Assembly (NCBI RefSeq): GCF_000447205.1
Contig: NZ_AUWY01000111.1
Span: 1 to 63,028, forward strand
Length of the DNA stretch: 63,028 bases
Origin: Sphingobium ummariense RL-3
GTDB taxonomy: Bacteria; Pseudomonadota; Alphaproteobacteria; Sphingomonadales; Sphingomonadaceae
Reading direction: 5' to 3'
The position numbers and the translations under genes were made by a program. The notes under the pieces were generated by a model. It searched no databases and was not told where the DNA came from. It worked only from the letters and a program-made list of their open reading frames with translations. Below are positions 28,439-37,640 of this stretch, one piece after another (position 1 is the first letter of the stretch; the number at the start of each line of letters is the position of its first letter).

Positions 28439-29404
28439 ATGATCGGCGACACCCCGGCCCCCGCACCCGCCTATGCCGTCGAGGGGCATGGGCTTGTCAA
28501 GACGTTCGGCAGCTTTCGCGCGGTTGACGGCATCGACATCGCCGTGCCCGCGGGCGCCATTTACGGCGTGCTCGGCCCCAATGGCGCGGGCAAGACCACG
28601 CTCCTGCGCACCCTGCTGGGCATCGTCGACCCGGACGAAGGGCATCGCAGCCTGCTGGGCGATCCCGTGCCGCTGCGGCAAGCGCGCGCCATCGGTTATC
28701 TGCCCGAGGAACGCGGGCTCTATCCTTCGATGAAGGCGTTCGAGGCGATCGCCTTCATGGGTGCGCTGCGCGGGCTGCCGCTCCGGGTCGGGCGCGAGCG
28801 GGCCAGGACGATGCTGGAGGGCCACGGCATGGGCGCCTCGGCCGAGAAACCCATTCGGCAGCTTTCCAAGGGCATGGCGCAGACCGTCCAGCTCTTCGGC
28901 ACCATCGTCCACGAACCGCGGCTGATCGTTCTCGACGAGCCCTTTTCGGGTCTCGACGCGATTAACCAGGAGAAGTTGGAGGCGCTGATCCGCGAGCAGG
29001 CGCGCAAAGGCGTGACGGTACTGTTCTCCACCCATGTCATCGCCCATGCCGAGCGGCTGTGCGAGCGCATCGCCATCGTCGCGGGCGGCCGCATCCGCTT
29101 CGAGGGGTCGGTGAGCGAGGCCCGCGACCGGCTGCGCCCACAGGTCCGGTTGCGTACGCGGAGCAGCGACGGCGCTTGGCGTCGCGCGCTGCCCGAGGAC
29201 ACGGTCGCGCAGGAGGGCGCCTGGCATTTCGCGCTGCCCGAAGGGGGGATCGAGCCGCTGTTGCGCGCCCTGCTCGACGGGCAGGCGGGAATCGAGAGCC
29301 TGTCGATCGAGCGGCCGGGCCTGCACGACGCCTTCGTCGCGATCGCGGGTGCGGCGGCGGCGCGGCAGATGGAGGAACAGCAGGCAGGGGAGCAGGGCGC
29401 ATGA
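28439..29404 (+). CDS. ABC transporter ATP-binding protein (NatA-like)
   Basis: A 321-residue ATPase. Walker A is GPNGAGKTT, Walker B LIVLDEPFSG and the H-loop FSTHVI. The signature is QLSKGMAQT, departing from LSGGQ as in sodium-exporter-type proteins. The C-terminal about 90 residues form an extra domain typical of ABC-2 exporters. Its stop overlaps the permease start (ATGA). The pair most resembles NatAB sodium/xenobiotic exporters. Confidence 0.92.
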   Translation: MIGDTPAPAPAYAVEGHGLVKTFGSFRAVDGIDIAVPAGAIYGVLGPNGAGKTTLLRTLLGIVDPDEGHRSLLGDPVPLRQARAIGYLPEERGLYPSMKAFEAIAFMGALRGLPLRVGRERARTMLEGHGMGASAEKPIRQLSKGMAQTVQLFGTIVHEPRLIVLDEPFSGLDAINQEKLEALIREQARKGVTVLFSTHVIAHAERLCERIAIVAGGRIRFEGSVSEARDRLRPQVRLRTRSSDGAWRRALPEDTVAQEGAWHFALPEGGIEPLLRALLDGQAGIESLSIERPGLHDAFVAIAGAAAARQMEEQQAGEQGA

Positions 29405-30591
29405 GGGAGATGCTGCGGGCCGCCTATGTCATCGCGCGGCGGGACTTCACCGCCGTGGTGCTGTCCCGCACCTTCATCCTGTTCCTGCTGGGACCGCTGC
29501 TGCCGATCCTGATCGGCATGGCGCTGGGCGGTCTGGGTGAGCGGATCGCGACGACCGACCTGCGGCCCGTCGTCGGCGTGGCGATGAATGCGGCGGACGC
29601 CGCGCGGATGGAGCGCGCCCACGCGCGCCTGACCGAGCGGGTCGGCGCGCAGTCGCTACCGCGCCTGCAGCGGGTGCCGCTGTCGCCCGCGCCGGAGATG
29701 TTGCTGGCCCGCCCAGGATCGGGCGTGGCCGCTATCGTCTCGGGATCGCCGCAACATCCGGTGCTGACCGGCAAGCCAGGCGACATCGACAAGCTGGAAG
29801 GCGATATAAGCCTGATTGCCAGCGCTGCGCTCGCTGAAAAGGCGCTGCATATGGTACGGGTCGAGCGGAAGGAGGTCGCCAAGAGCCTGGGCGCGCAGGC
29901 GCAGGGGCAGCTCGCCATCGGCCGGATCGCGCAGATCGTGATCTTCTTCCTCACGATCCTGCTGGCAGGCATGATCCTGTCCAATCTGGTCGAAGAGAAG
30001 ACCAACAAGATCATCGAGATACTGGCGGCGGCCGTGCCGATCGACGCGATCTTCCTCGGCAAGCTGATGGCGATGCTGGCGATGAGCTTCGTCGGCATCC
30101 TCTTCTGGGGATGTACCGCCTTTGCCGTGTTCGCCGCGCTGAAGGCACCTGGCGTGAGCCTGCCGGTGCCGGCCGTCGGCTGGCCCGTCTTCCTGCTGCT
30201 GGGTACGCTCTATTTCGCCATGGCCTATACGCTGCTCGGCTCGCTGTTCCTGGGCATCGGCGCGCAGGCCTCCACGGTGCGGGAGGTGCAGACGCTCAAC
30301 ATGCCGGTCACCATCGGGCAGATGCTGATCTTCTTCTTCGCCACCTATGCCGTGGATCATATGGGGTCGCCCCCGGAGGTGGCAGCGGCGGTCTTTCCCT
30401 TCTCCTCCCCCTTCGCGATGCTCGCGCGGGCGGCGCAGGACGCGCGGCTGTGGCCGCATCTGCTGGCGATCGTCTGGCAGGCGGCGTGGGTCGCATTGAT
30501 CATCCGGGTCGGCGTGCTGCTGTTCCGCCGTCACGTGCTGAAATCGGGCGGCGGCTGGTGGAAGCAATTGTTCAGGAGCGCGACAGGCTGA
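29401..30591 (+). CDS. ABC-2 type permease (NatB-like)
   Basis: A 396-residue membrane protein: an N-terminal helix (TFILFLLGPLLPILIGM), a large extracytoplasmic domain (about residues 45-175), then about six helices. LVEEKTNKIIEILAAAVP and REVQTLNMPVTIGQM are hallmarks of the NatB/ABC-2 family. Coupled to the ATPase gene, so the two form the exporter. The substrate is not determinable. msrB follows 20 bases later. Confidence 0.9.
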   Translation: MREMLRAAYVIARRDFTAVVLSRTFILFLLGPLLPILIGMALGGLGERIATTDLRPVVGVAMNAADAARMERAHARLTERVGAQSLPRLQRVPLSPAPEMLLARPGSGVAAIVSGSPQHPVLTGKPGDIDKLEGDISLIASAALAEKALHMVRVERKEVAKSLGAQAQGQLAIGRIAQIVIFFLTILLAGMILSNLVEEKTNKIIEILAAAVPIDAIFLGKLMAMLAMSFVGILFWGCTAFAVFAALKAPGVSLPVPAVGWPVFLLLGTLYFAMAYTLLGSLFLGIGAQASTVREVQTLNMPVTIGQMLIFFFATYAVDHMGSPPEVAAAVFPFSSPFAMLARAAQDARLWPHLLAIVWQAAWVALIIRVGVLLFRRHVLKSGGGWWKQLFRSATG

Positions 30592-30611
30592 GCGGGGTAG
30601 GTTTGCCAGCC

Positions 30612-31088
30612 ATGAACCGTCGGCATTTCATCGGTGGCGCAGCGGCAGGTACGGTGGCGCTGATGCTGTGGCAGTTCGATTCGGGGCGGGCGGAAGCCGC
30701 CTATCCCTTCACCCTCAGCGATGCCGAATGGCGCGCCAAGCTCAGTCCCTGGGCCTATAAGGTGCTGCGCCAGCAGGCGACCGAATATCCCTATAGCAGC
30801 CCGCTGAACAAGGAGCATCGCGCCGGCATCTTTTCCTGCGCGGGATGCGCGCAGAAGCTGTTCGACGCCAAGACCAAGTTCGACAGCGGTACCGGATGGC
30901 CCAGCTTCTGGGCGCCGCTGCCGCGCGCGGTCGGTACCTCGCGTGACTTCGATCTGGGCTATCCGCGCACGGAAGTGCATTGCGCACGGTGCGGCGGACA
31001 TCTGGGCCATGTGTTCGATGATGGGCCAAAGCCCACCGGCAAGCGCTATTGCATGAACGGCGTGGCGCTGGCCTTCACGCCCGCCTGA
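30612..31088 (+). CDS. msrB: Peptide-methionine (R)-S-oxide reductase, exported
   Basis: Reduces the R form of methionine sulfoxide in proteins. It has 158 residues. Zinc ligands lie in FSCAGCAQ and HCARCGGHLGHVF; the catalytic Cys is in GKRYCMNGVAL. The N-terminus MNRRHFIGGAAAGTVALML is a twin-arginine-type signal, so the enzyme is probably periplasmic. Its last 43 bases overlap the tail of the convergent membrane-protein gene. Confidence 0.93.
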   Translation: MNRRHFIGGAAAGTVALMLWQFDSGRAEAAYPFTLSDAEWRAKLSPWAYKVLRQQATEYPYSSPLNKEHRAGIFSCAGCAQKLFDAKTKFDSGTGWPSFWAPLPRAVGTSRDFDLGYPRTEVHCARCGGHLGHVFDDGPKPTGKRYCMNGVALAFTPA

Positions 31089-32833
31089 AGCGTTACGCGG
31101 TAGGTGTGCAGCGGCCCCTCGCCGGGGAGCGGACGCAGCCAGGCGGGCACCTTCCCCTGCTTCAGCGCAGCGGCCAGGCCATGCGGGGCGACGCGGGCAT
31201 AGCCCTTCATCTCGTTGAGTTCGGTGCAGGTCACGACATAGTCGGCGCCCTTGCCGCCATTCAGGCCCGCAACGATGCCGCGCGCCTGATCGGGCGAGGC
31301 CATGAAGCCGCGAACGACCGCGGTGATGCCCGCGGCATTACGATGATGGCCGGTCGCGATCACCGAATCGCCGGTGCGGATCAGAATGGTGGGGCCGATG
31401 TCGATGGGGGCGAACACCGTTCCGCGCGGCAAGCCGACCAGCGGCGTGAGCGCTGCACCGGCCTTGCAGGCGCCGGTCGCGGTTCCTTCGCTTGCTTCCG
31501 ACGACGAGGTGGCGGCGATCCACAGGGCGCAAAGGCCTGCGGGGGTCAGCAGCACCAGCGCGGTCGAGCCCAGCACGCGGACGATGGCTCGCGACGAAGC
31601 CTGCGCGCGGTGAAACAGCCGCAGGATGATCCAGGCGCTGCCCGGCAGGGCCAGTACATGCGCCACGGAAAGGGCGCGCAGCACCATGATCGCGACAGCG
31701 GTCGCGCCGAGCAGCAGTAGCGCGAGCACCAGCCAGCGAGAGAGAGCCGCATCGTCCCTGCGTGCAGCCCATGCCGCCAGCAGCGTGCCGGCAAGGCCGA
31801 CGACCGGCGGCAGGATGACCGAGCCCGCGCGCGCCCAGTCCTGTTCCCAGATCGGGCGGCCCTCCATGATCTGGAGATACCAGTCATGATAGGCGACGGG
31901 ACCGAGCGACTGGAACGGATCGCCGGAGAGGCAGGGGCCGCCAGTGAAGGCAAGCACTGCCAGCGTGGAACAGCCGGCGATGGCCGCGACGAGGAAGCGG
32001 CGGCGCGCGGTGCCGGCGCCCAGCGCCGCATGAGCGACCGGCGCCACGATGGCGAAGGCCGCCAGCGGCCAGACATAGGCGGCCGAAAGGGCGTCGCAAT
32101 GCGTCTGGAAGGCGGCCGACCATCCGCGCGTCGCCAGCAGCAGCGGCAGGGCGAGGCCGCCCAACGTAAGCGCAAAGGCGGTCAGGCGCTGGGTCTCCGC
32201 AGGACGGAGCCATTGCCAGAGCGACAGCGTGCCGGCGACGAGCGCGACATAGGGCAGGCCCTCGCTCGAGATCTGGAGCCAGACGGCGAGCGCGCCGCCC
32301 GCGATCGCGCCCCCCCGGCGTGGATCGAAATCCATGATGCCCAGCAGCGCCAGCGTGGCCATCGCGATCTGCCAGCCATGATGGTCGATGCGCAACGGCG
32401 TGAACTGGACGAGGATGGACGGCGCGGTCAGCAGCAGCATGACGCTGAGCAAGGCGACCCCCTGACCGCCGATCCGCCGCGCCGCGCCGTGGAGAGCCGC
32501 GGTCAGGCCACCGAGCAGCAGGAGCGGCACGAGCGAGCAGGCGATGATCTCGGCGCCCGCCCTGCCGACCAGCGGCGTTGCGAGCAGCGTCAGCGCGGCG
32601 ACCGGCATGTCGACGATGCGCGACCAGTGCATCGGACCGCCCATCGGCGGGTTGACGCGGTGCTGGCTGACGTCGAACCATGCCTGTCCGGCCAGCCAGT
32701 CGCGGACCTGCTGAAGCCGCATCGCATCGTCCGGATCCTGAAAGCCCAGGACGGGAAGATTGGCGCGGAACAGCCACAGCATCACCGCGCAGCAGGCCAG
32801 CCACATCAGCAGCACGGCCGTCCCGGGCAGCAT
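31046..32833 (-). CDS. Polytopic membrane protein, GT-C glycosyltransferase-like
   Basis: About 595 residues from ATG 32833 (32884 is possible but would overlap the gtrA-like gene). There are about 11-12 hydrophobic helices, then a C-terminal soluble domain. Early in the protein, GFQDPDDAMRLQQVRDWLAG with HWSRIVDMPVA resembles the acidic first loop of GT-C enzymes (PMT/STT3 type) that use polyprenyl-linked sugars. No specific family can be named. It is last in a set with the FAD enzyme and GtrA; envelope glycan transfer is inferred. It ends inside the msrB 3' end, with stop codon TAG. Confidence 0.72.
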   Translation of the reverse strand: MLPGTAVLLMWLACCAVMLWLFRANLPVLGFQDPDDAMRLQQVRDWLAGQAWFDVSQHRVNPPMGGPMHWSRIVDMPVAALTLLATPLVGRAGAEIIACSLVPLLLLGGLTAALHGAARRIGGQGVALLSVMLLLTAPSILVQFTPLRIDHHGWQIAMATLALLGIMDFDPRRGGAIAGGALAVWLQISSEGLPYVALVAGTLSLWQWLRPAETQRLTAFALTLGGLALPLLLATRGWSAAFQTHCDALSAAYVWPLAAFAIVAPVAHAALGAGTARRRFLVAAIAGCSTLAVLAFTGGPCLSGDPFQSLGPVAYHDWYLQIMEGRPIWEQDWARAGSVILPPVVGLAGTLLAAWAARRDDAALSRWLVLALLLLGATAVAIMVLRALSVAHVLALPGSAWIILRLFHRAQASSRAIVRVLGSTALVLLTPAGLCALWIAATSSSEASEGTATGACKAGAALTPLVGLPRGTVFAPIDIGPTILIRTGDSVIATGHHRNAAGITAVVRGFMASPDQARGIVAGLNGGKGADYVVTCTELNEMKGYARVAPHGLAAALKQGKVPAWLRPLPGEGPLHTYRVTLQAGVKASATPFMQ

Positions 32834-32861
32834 GACCGGGCGGGATCGCGCGAAGGAAGGG

Positions 32862-33287
32862 CTAGCGCAAGCCAAAGACGACATGTTTGCGTACCAGATA
32901 GACGGCGATGAAGCTGGCCAGCACCGCGGCGCCCTTGGCACCGGCGGGCGCCATGCCCATCGCGGTCAGGAGGGAGACGAGCCAGCCCGTGATGGCGAGG
33001 CCCAGCAGCGCGCTCAGCAGAAACTGGAGGCGGAGGAGGCGCAGCGGACGGCCGGCCGTGGCGGCGGAAAAGACGAAGCGGACCGATAGCAGCCAGTGCA
33101 TGCCGATACCCGCGCCATAACCCAGCATCGCCGCCCAGCCAGGCGCCAGTCCCGCCCGGGCCAGCGCCAGGAACAGCCCCATGTCGACGCACAGTGCCGC
33201 CAGGCTGGCTGCAAGATAGCGGGCCAGCATCAGCCGTGCAGCCAGCGCCATGCCACGGGCAGCGATGCCGGCCATCGTACGGCTCAT
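32862..33287 (-). CDS. GtrA family membrane protein
   Basis: A 141-residue protein with four transmembrane helices: RYLAASLAALCVDMGLFLAL, AAMLGYGAGIGMHWLLSVRF, LLSALLGLAITGWLVSLL and AAVLASFIAVYLVRKHVVF. The RFVFS and RKHVVF motifs are standard for GtrA, proposed to flip polyprenyl-phosphate-linked sugar. It lies 4 bases after the FAD enzyme and 28 before the GT-C-like gene, so one operon is likely. A GtrB-type transferase is not nearby. Confidence 0.9.
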   Translation of the reverse strand: MSRTMAGIAARGMALAARLMLARYLAASLAALCVDMGLFLALARAGLAPGWAAMLGYGAGIGMHWLLSVRFVFSAATAGRPLRLLRLQFLLSALLGLAITGWLVSLLTAMGMAPAGAKGAAVLASFIAVYLVRKHVVFGLR

Positions 33288-33291
33288 CGGT

Positions 33292-34818
33292 TCAGGCAGC
33301 CTTGAGCCGGGAAGGGACGAGGCGCATGCTGGCCAGCGCGGCCTGCTCGCCTTCCTTGTCCTGCCCTTCCTCGCCTGACTCGTGATATTCGGCGTCCTCG
33401 TTCACTGCCCAGATGTCATAGAGCCGCTCGCCCGCCTCGATGTTGCGGACGGTCAGCATCGCCGTCATCATCGCATGATCCTGGTTGTTGTAGCGGTGCA
33501 TGCCGTTGCGGCCGACCAGATGCAGGGTCGGATAGCGCTCGGCCAGTTCGGCGCGCATGGCGAGGACATTGGCGGCATAATCGTCGTCATAGACGGGATA
33601 GGCCTTTTCCTGCCGGACCACCGCGCCGCCGACAACCGCGGCAGGATCGCACAGGCCCAGGATCGCCATCTCCTTCGTCGCCAGCGCGATCAGCTCGGCA
33701 TCGTCCGCCGCCCACAGCCCGTCGCCTTCGAAGCAGAAATATTCGAGGCCAACGCAGGCAAGCGAGGGATCGGGCACCATTTCGGGCGACCAGCTGCGGA
33801 AATTCTGGATGCGGCCCACCTGCACCTTGGAATCATGGATGTAGATCCAGTTGTCGGGGAAGATGTCGTCCCCCTTCACCATCAGCGCGACGGTCAGGAA
33901 GTCGCGATATTTGAGGTCCATCGCCTGCGGCAGCGTCGCCGGCAGCGGATGGATGCGCCCGGCAAGCTCGCGCATCGGCGCCGAGCTGACGACATGGGCG
34001 GCATTGAGCACCACGTCGCCTTCCGGACCCTCCGCGACCAAGCGCCAGCGGCCGGTGGCCTGATCCTGCTCCAGCCGCTTGAAGGCGTGGGCCATCAGCA
34101 CGCGGTTGCCGCCGGCGACGACGAAGTCGCGCGCGGCTTCCCACATCATGCCGGGGCCGAGGCGGGGATAGCGGAAGCTTTCCAGCAGGGTCTTGGTCGC
34201 CATGCCGTCATTGGGACGCTTGTTGAGGCCGAGGCTGCGCTTGAGCCCATCGACCACGGCGCCCCAGAGCGACAGGCCCTTGATCCGCTGCGCCGCCCAG
34301 TCGGCCGACATCTCGTCGCAGGGCATGCCCCAGACCTTTTCCGTATAGGTCTTGAAGAAGATCGAGAACAGCTTGTGGCCGAAGGCGTTGACGGTCCAGT
34401 CCTGGAAGGACCGGACGTTGCGGTTGGGAAACGCCTTCGCCTTGGCGAAGCTGGCCATGCACAAGGTCGAGCGCCAGACGCCCAGGTTGCGTAGCGCTTC
34501 GAAGGCGCGCAACGGGTAGCTGTAAAACTTGCCCTCATAATAGATGCGGCTCATCCGCGGCCGCTGGATGAAGTCGTCGGGCAGGATCTCGTTCCAGAGG
34601 TCGACCACCTCCTTCGACTTCGAGAAGAAGCGGTGGCCGCCAATGTCGAAGCGGAAGCCGTCGATTTCCACCGTGCGGCTGATCCCGCCGACATAGACGG
34701 GATCCTTCTCGATCACCGCGACCGAATAACCCTTCTTGGTCAGCAGATAGGCGGCGGTGAGGCCGGCGGGGCCGGCCCCGATGATGGCGACGTCCACGCT
34801 CTGGTCGGCACGCGGCAT
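33292..34818 (-). CDS. FAD-dependent oxidoreductase, UDP-galactopyranose-mutase/amine-oxidase-like
   Basis: A 508-residue flavoprotein. VAIIGAGPAGLTAAYLLTKK is the dinucleotide-binding motif; GGISRTVEIDGFRFDIGGHR and the C-terminal VGRNGMHRYNNQDHAMMTA match a UGM-like/protoporphyrinogen-oxidase-like group found in polysaccharide clusters. It is first in the FAD-GtrA-GT-C set, suggesting it modifies a nucleotide- or lipid-linked sugar. A polar acidic tail (NEDAEYHESGEEGQDKEG) is unusual. The substrate is unknown. Confidence 0.85.
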   Translation of the reverse strand: MPRADQSVDVAIIGAGPAGLTAAYLLTKKGYSVAVIEKDPVYVGGISRTVEIDGFRFDIGGHRFFSKSKEVVDLWNEILPDDFIQRPRMSRIYYEGKFYSYPLRAFEALRNLGVWRSTLCMASFAKAKAFPNRNVRSFQDWTVNAFGHKLFSIFFKTYTEKVWGMPCDEMSADWAAQRIKGLSLWGAVVDGLKRSLGLNKRPNDGMATKTLLESFRYPRLGPGMMWEAARDFVVAGGNRVLMAHAFKRLEQDQATGRWRLVAEGPEGDVVLNAAHVVSSAPMRELAGRIHPLPATLPQAMDLKYRDFLTVALMVKGDDIFPDNWIYIHDSKVQVGRIQNFRSWSPEMVPDPSLACVGLEYFCFEGDGLWAADDAELIALATKEMAILGLCDPAAVVGGAVVRQEKAYPVYDDDYAANVLAMRAELAERYPTLHLVGRNGMHRYNNQDHAMMTAMLTVRNIEAGERLYDIWAVNEDAEYHESGEEGQDKEGEQAALASMRLVPSRLKAA

Positions 34819-34925
34819 AATATGGTGTCCCCCGGGGATGATCCTTCGTCGTGCCGGGAGTGAAGGAAATCCTCTAAGGAGTGGTTAACGTGCGGTAAGG
34901 ATGCCGGGAGAAGCCCCGCATGACA

Positions 34926-34957
34926 AAGGGCCGCCCCGCTTGCGCGGAACGGCCCCC
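34926..34957 (-). terminator. Hairpin downstream of urcA-like gene 1
   Basis: A GGGCCG...CGGCCC stem with an inner CCGC/GCGG pairing, followed on the minus strand by TTT. It lies about 50 bases after the 35004 stop and would end that transcript before the FAD-enzyme promoter region. Confidence 0.65.
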
Positions 34958-35003
34958 TGCAGTCCCCTTCGTGGAGGGGAACTCGTGGCCTGCCAGCCTT
35001 GAG

Positions 35004-35336
35004 TCAGCCCTGGCGCTGCGCCAGTTCGTTGAGGTCGCTGCGCGCGCCGCCGATCGCGTCGTCATAGCAGACGCGATAGTCGTTGGTGACCGGCAGGATC
35101 GAACCGCTGACATAGCCGCACACCTGCTTGGACGCGCGGATCAGGCGGTAGTCGGCGCGGCGCATGCCGTTGGCGCTGGCGAGATTGAGGTCCGCCAGCG
35201 ACACCGCGACCGAACGCGTTTCCGCGCCCGTCCGGCCATCCACCACCACATCGAGGTTGTTGCTGCCGGCGCTCGCCATCGTGGGCAGCGCAAGGGCCAT
35301 CGTGGCGGCCAGCGCCACCAGCGTCTTTCGGGTCAT
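35004..35336 (-). CDS. UrcA family protein
   Basis: A 110-residue secreted protein. A signal peptide ends near MALALPTMASA. The mature part has the UrcA pattern: a VAVSLADLNL strand, ADYRLIRASKQVCGYVSG and a second cysteine in RVCYDDAI, probably forming one disulfide. UrcA proteins are small periplasmic proteins of unknown function common in sphingomonads and caulobacters. A purine-rich ribosome site precedes ATG 35336. A paralogue lies upstream on the same strand. Confidence 0.86.
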   Translation of the reverse strand: MTRKTLVALAATMALALPTMASAGSNNLDVVVDGRTGAETRSVAVSLADLNLASANGMRRADYRLIRASKQVCGYVSGSILPVTNDYRVCYDDAIGGARSDLNELAQRQG

Positions 35337-35461
35337 CCTTCTTCTCCTGCAAACTCTTCTTTTGTTCTGCCCACGGCCTGCTTGGGTCCTGGGTCAGCAT
35401 GCGATTTAGGCTTCTCAGGCAGGTTTGAAAAGGGGGAAATGCGTGGATTTTCGCAGGAAAC

Positions 35462-35512
35462 GGCCAGTCCGTATCAACTGGCCCGGTGGCGGGCGCCCCG
35501 GACGGAGCGCCC
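35462..35512 (-). terminator. Two hairpins downstream of urcA-like gene 2
   Basis: Stem one pairs GGCCAGT (35462-35468) with ACTGGCC (35477-35483) and is followed by GTTT on the minus strand. Stem two pairs GGGCGC (35491-35496) with GCGCCC (35507-35512). Together they separate the two urcA-like genes into different transcripts. Confidence 0.6.
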
Positions 35513-35521
35513 CGGCCCCGG

Positions 35522-35893
35522 TCAGCCCATGCGCTGTTCCGAGATCAGCGTATTGAGCGCGACGCGCGCCTTGCCGAAGGCGTCGCGGAAGCATTGGCTG
35601 CCCTGTTCGGGAATGACGCTGCCGTTCATCCGGCCGACGCCGCACACCTTCGCCGCGGCGTTGCGCAGGCGGGCATCGGCGACGCGCACGTCGCGGTCGG
35701 CGCGCAGGTCGAGGTCGCCGACGCGCACGGCCCGGATCCGCAGGTCGCCGGCATTCTCGCCGGTCACCATCAGGCCTTCGCGGTCGCCCAGCGACAGTTC
35801 GTCATAGCCGACATAGCGCGAGGTCTGGGCCGTCGCGGCGACGGGCAGGAGCAGCGCGGCGGCGCCGGCTGCGATGAGGGTTTTTCTGAGCAT
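35522..35893 (-). CDS. UrcA family protein, divergent paralogue
   Basis: A 123-residue protein with a signal peptide (LIAAGAAALLLPVAATAQ). The mature part contains AVRVGDLDLRADRDVRVADA, RNAAAKVCGVG and GSQCFRDAFGKARVALN, the UrcA strand-helix-Cys pattern. ATG 35893 is chosen because the signal peptide begins there; a longer open frame upstream overlaps purH. It lies 71 bases after purH, with a small GCCCG/CGGGC hairpin in the gap (35928-35943). The function is unknown. Confidence 0.82.
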   Translation of the reverse strand: MLRKTLIAAGAAALLLPVAATAQTSRYVGYDELSLGDREGLMVTGENAGDLRIRAVRVGDLDLRADRDVRVADARLRNAAAKVCGVGRMNGSVIPEQGSQCFRDAFGKARVALNTLISEQRMG

Positions 35894-35927
35894 CTTCTTT
35901 TTCCTTTTCCAGCGTGACCGCTCCTGC

Positions 35928-35943
35928 CCGCAATAACGGGCAC
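35928..35943 (-). terminator. Hairpin after purH
   Basis: A short GCCCG/CGGGC stem with an A+T-rich loop lies 22 bases beyond the purH stop and before the second urcA-like gene. No clean T-run follows, so it is a weak call. Confidence 0.4.
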
Positions 35944-35964
35944 GGCCGCAAAAAGGTCCGATCC

Positions 35965-37554
35965 TCAGTGCCGGAAATGGCGCATTCCCGTGAAAACCAT
36001 CGCAAGGCCCGCCTCGTCCGCCGCGGCGATCACTTCCTCGTCGCGGATCGATCCGCCCGGCTGGATCACCGCCGTCGCGCCGGCCTCCACCGCCGCCAGC
36101 AGCCCGTCGGCGAAGGGGAAGAAGGCATCGGAGGCGACCGCCGATCCCAGCGTGCGCGGCTCGGCCCAGCCGGCCTTTTCCGCCGCGTCCTTCGCCTTCC
36201 ACGCGGCGATGCGCGCGGATTCGAGGCGGTTCATCTGGCCCGCACCGATCCCCGCCGTGCTACCGCCCTTCGCATAGACGATGGCGTTCGACTTCACATG
36301 CTTGGCGACGGTCCAGGCGAACAGGCAGTCGTTCAGCTCCTGCTCGCTGGGCGCGCGCTTCGTCACGACCTTGAGGGCGTCGAGGTCGATGCGGCCATTG
36401 TCGCGGCCCTGGACCAGAATGCCGCCGGCGATGCTCTTGAGCTGCAGGCCGGGGCGTGCCGGGTCGGGCAGGCCGCCGGTCAGCAGCAGGCGGAGGTTCT
36501 TCTTCTTCGCGAAGATCGCCTTTGCCTCCTCGTCGGCGTCGGGGGCGGCGACGACCTCTGTGAAGATGCCGCTGATCGCTTCGGCGGTCGGGCCGTCGAG
36601 CGGGCGATTGACCGCGATGATGCCGCCGAAGGCCGACACGCTGTCGCAGGCGAGCGCGGCCTTGTAGGCGTCGATCAGATTGTCGGCGCTGGCGACGCCG
36701 CAGGGATTGGCATGCTTGACGATGACGACGGTCGGCGGGCCGTCGCGGAATTCGCTGACCAGCTCCAGCGCGGCGTCGGCATCGTTGTAATTGTTGTAGC
36801 TCAGCTCCTTGCCCTGCACCTGGCGGGCCTGGGCGATGCCGTTGGCCGCGGGGCCGGCCGGCAGATAGAGGGCGGCGGACTGGTGCGGGTTCTCGCCATA
36901 GCGTAGCGTGGTCGCGAGGCGGGTGGAGACGGTGAGGCTTTCGGGGAACATCGTGCCCTGATCGGCGAAGGCGAACCAGCTGGCGATCATCGAATCATAG
37001 GCCGCCGTCGCCGCATAGGCTTTCGCCGCCAGCATCCGGCGGAAGTCGTAACTGGTCGCGCCGCCCTTCTCCACCATCTCGGCGATCAGCCGGGCATAGT
37101 CGGCCGGATCGGTGACGATCGCGACGCTTTCATGGTTCTTCGCGGCGGAACGGACCATGGAGGGGCCGCCGATGTCGATATTCTCGATGATCTCCTCGCG
37201 CCCTGCGCCTTTGGCCACCGTGGCGGCGAAGGGATAGAGGTTGACGACGACAAGGTCGATCGCGCCGATTTCATGCTCCTCCATCGAGGCGACATGCTCG
37301 GGATTGTTGCGCACGGCGAGCAGGCCGCCATGGACCTTGGGGTGCAGCGTCTTGACGCGGCCGTCCATCATCTCGGGGAAGCCGGTGAGGTCGGAAATGT
37401 CCTTCACGGCAAGCCCCGCCTCGCGCAGCGTCTTCGCGGTGCCGCCGGTCGACACCAGCTCCACGCCATGGCTGCCCAGCGCCTGTCCCAGCTCGACGAG
37501 GCCGGTCTTGTCCGACACGGACAGCAGGGCGCGCTTGATGGGAAGGTCGGTCAT
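35965..37554 (-). CDS. purH: AICAR transformylase / IMP cyclohydrolase
   Basis: The last two steps of de novo IMP synthesis. It has 529 residues, the normal bifunctional length. The N-terminal IMPCH domain (about 1-190) has [25 protein letters not shown] and [16 protein letters not shown]. The C-terminal transformylase has [38 protein letters not shown] and [11 protein letters not shown]. No frameshift is seen. Upstream of its start lies the repeat-rich region beginning near 37.6 kb. Confidence 0.97.
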   Translation of the reverse strand: MTDLPIKRALLSVSDKTGLVELGQALGSHGVELVSTGGTAKTLREAGLAVKDISDLTGFPEMMDGRVKTLHPKVHGGLLAVRNNPEHVASMEEHEIGAIDLVVVNLYPFAATVAKGAGREEIIENIDIGGPSMVRSAAKNHESVAIVTDPADYARLIAEMVEKGGATSYDFRRMLAAKAYAATAAYDSMIASWFAFADQGTMFPESLTVSTRLATTLRYGENPHQSAALYLPAGPAANGIAQARQVQGKELSYNNYNDADAALELVSEFRDGPPTVVIVKHANPCGVASADNLIDAYKAALACDSVSAFGGIIAVNRPLDGPTAEAISGIFTEVVAAPDADEEAKAIFAKKKNLRLLLTGGLPDPARPGLQLKSIAGGILVQGRDNGRIDLDALKVVTKRAPSEQELNDCLFAWTVAKHVKSNAIVYAKGGSTAGIGAGQMNRLESARIAAWKAKDAAEKAGWAEPRTLGSAVASDAFFPFADGLLAAVEAGATAVIQPGGSIRDEEVIAAADEAGLAMVFTGMRHFRH

Positions 37555-37640
37555 GGGATGGGCTTTCTGATGGCGGGGCGGCTTTGCGCCGGTCCCTTAG
37601 TGCCCGGTGGCGGAAAAATACAGTCCTTCCGGGCAACGTC

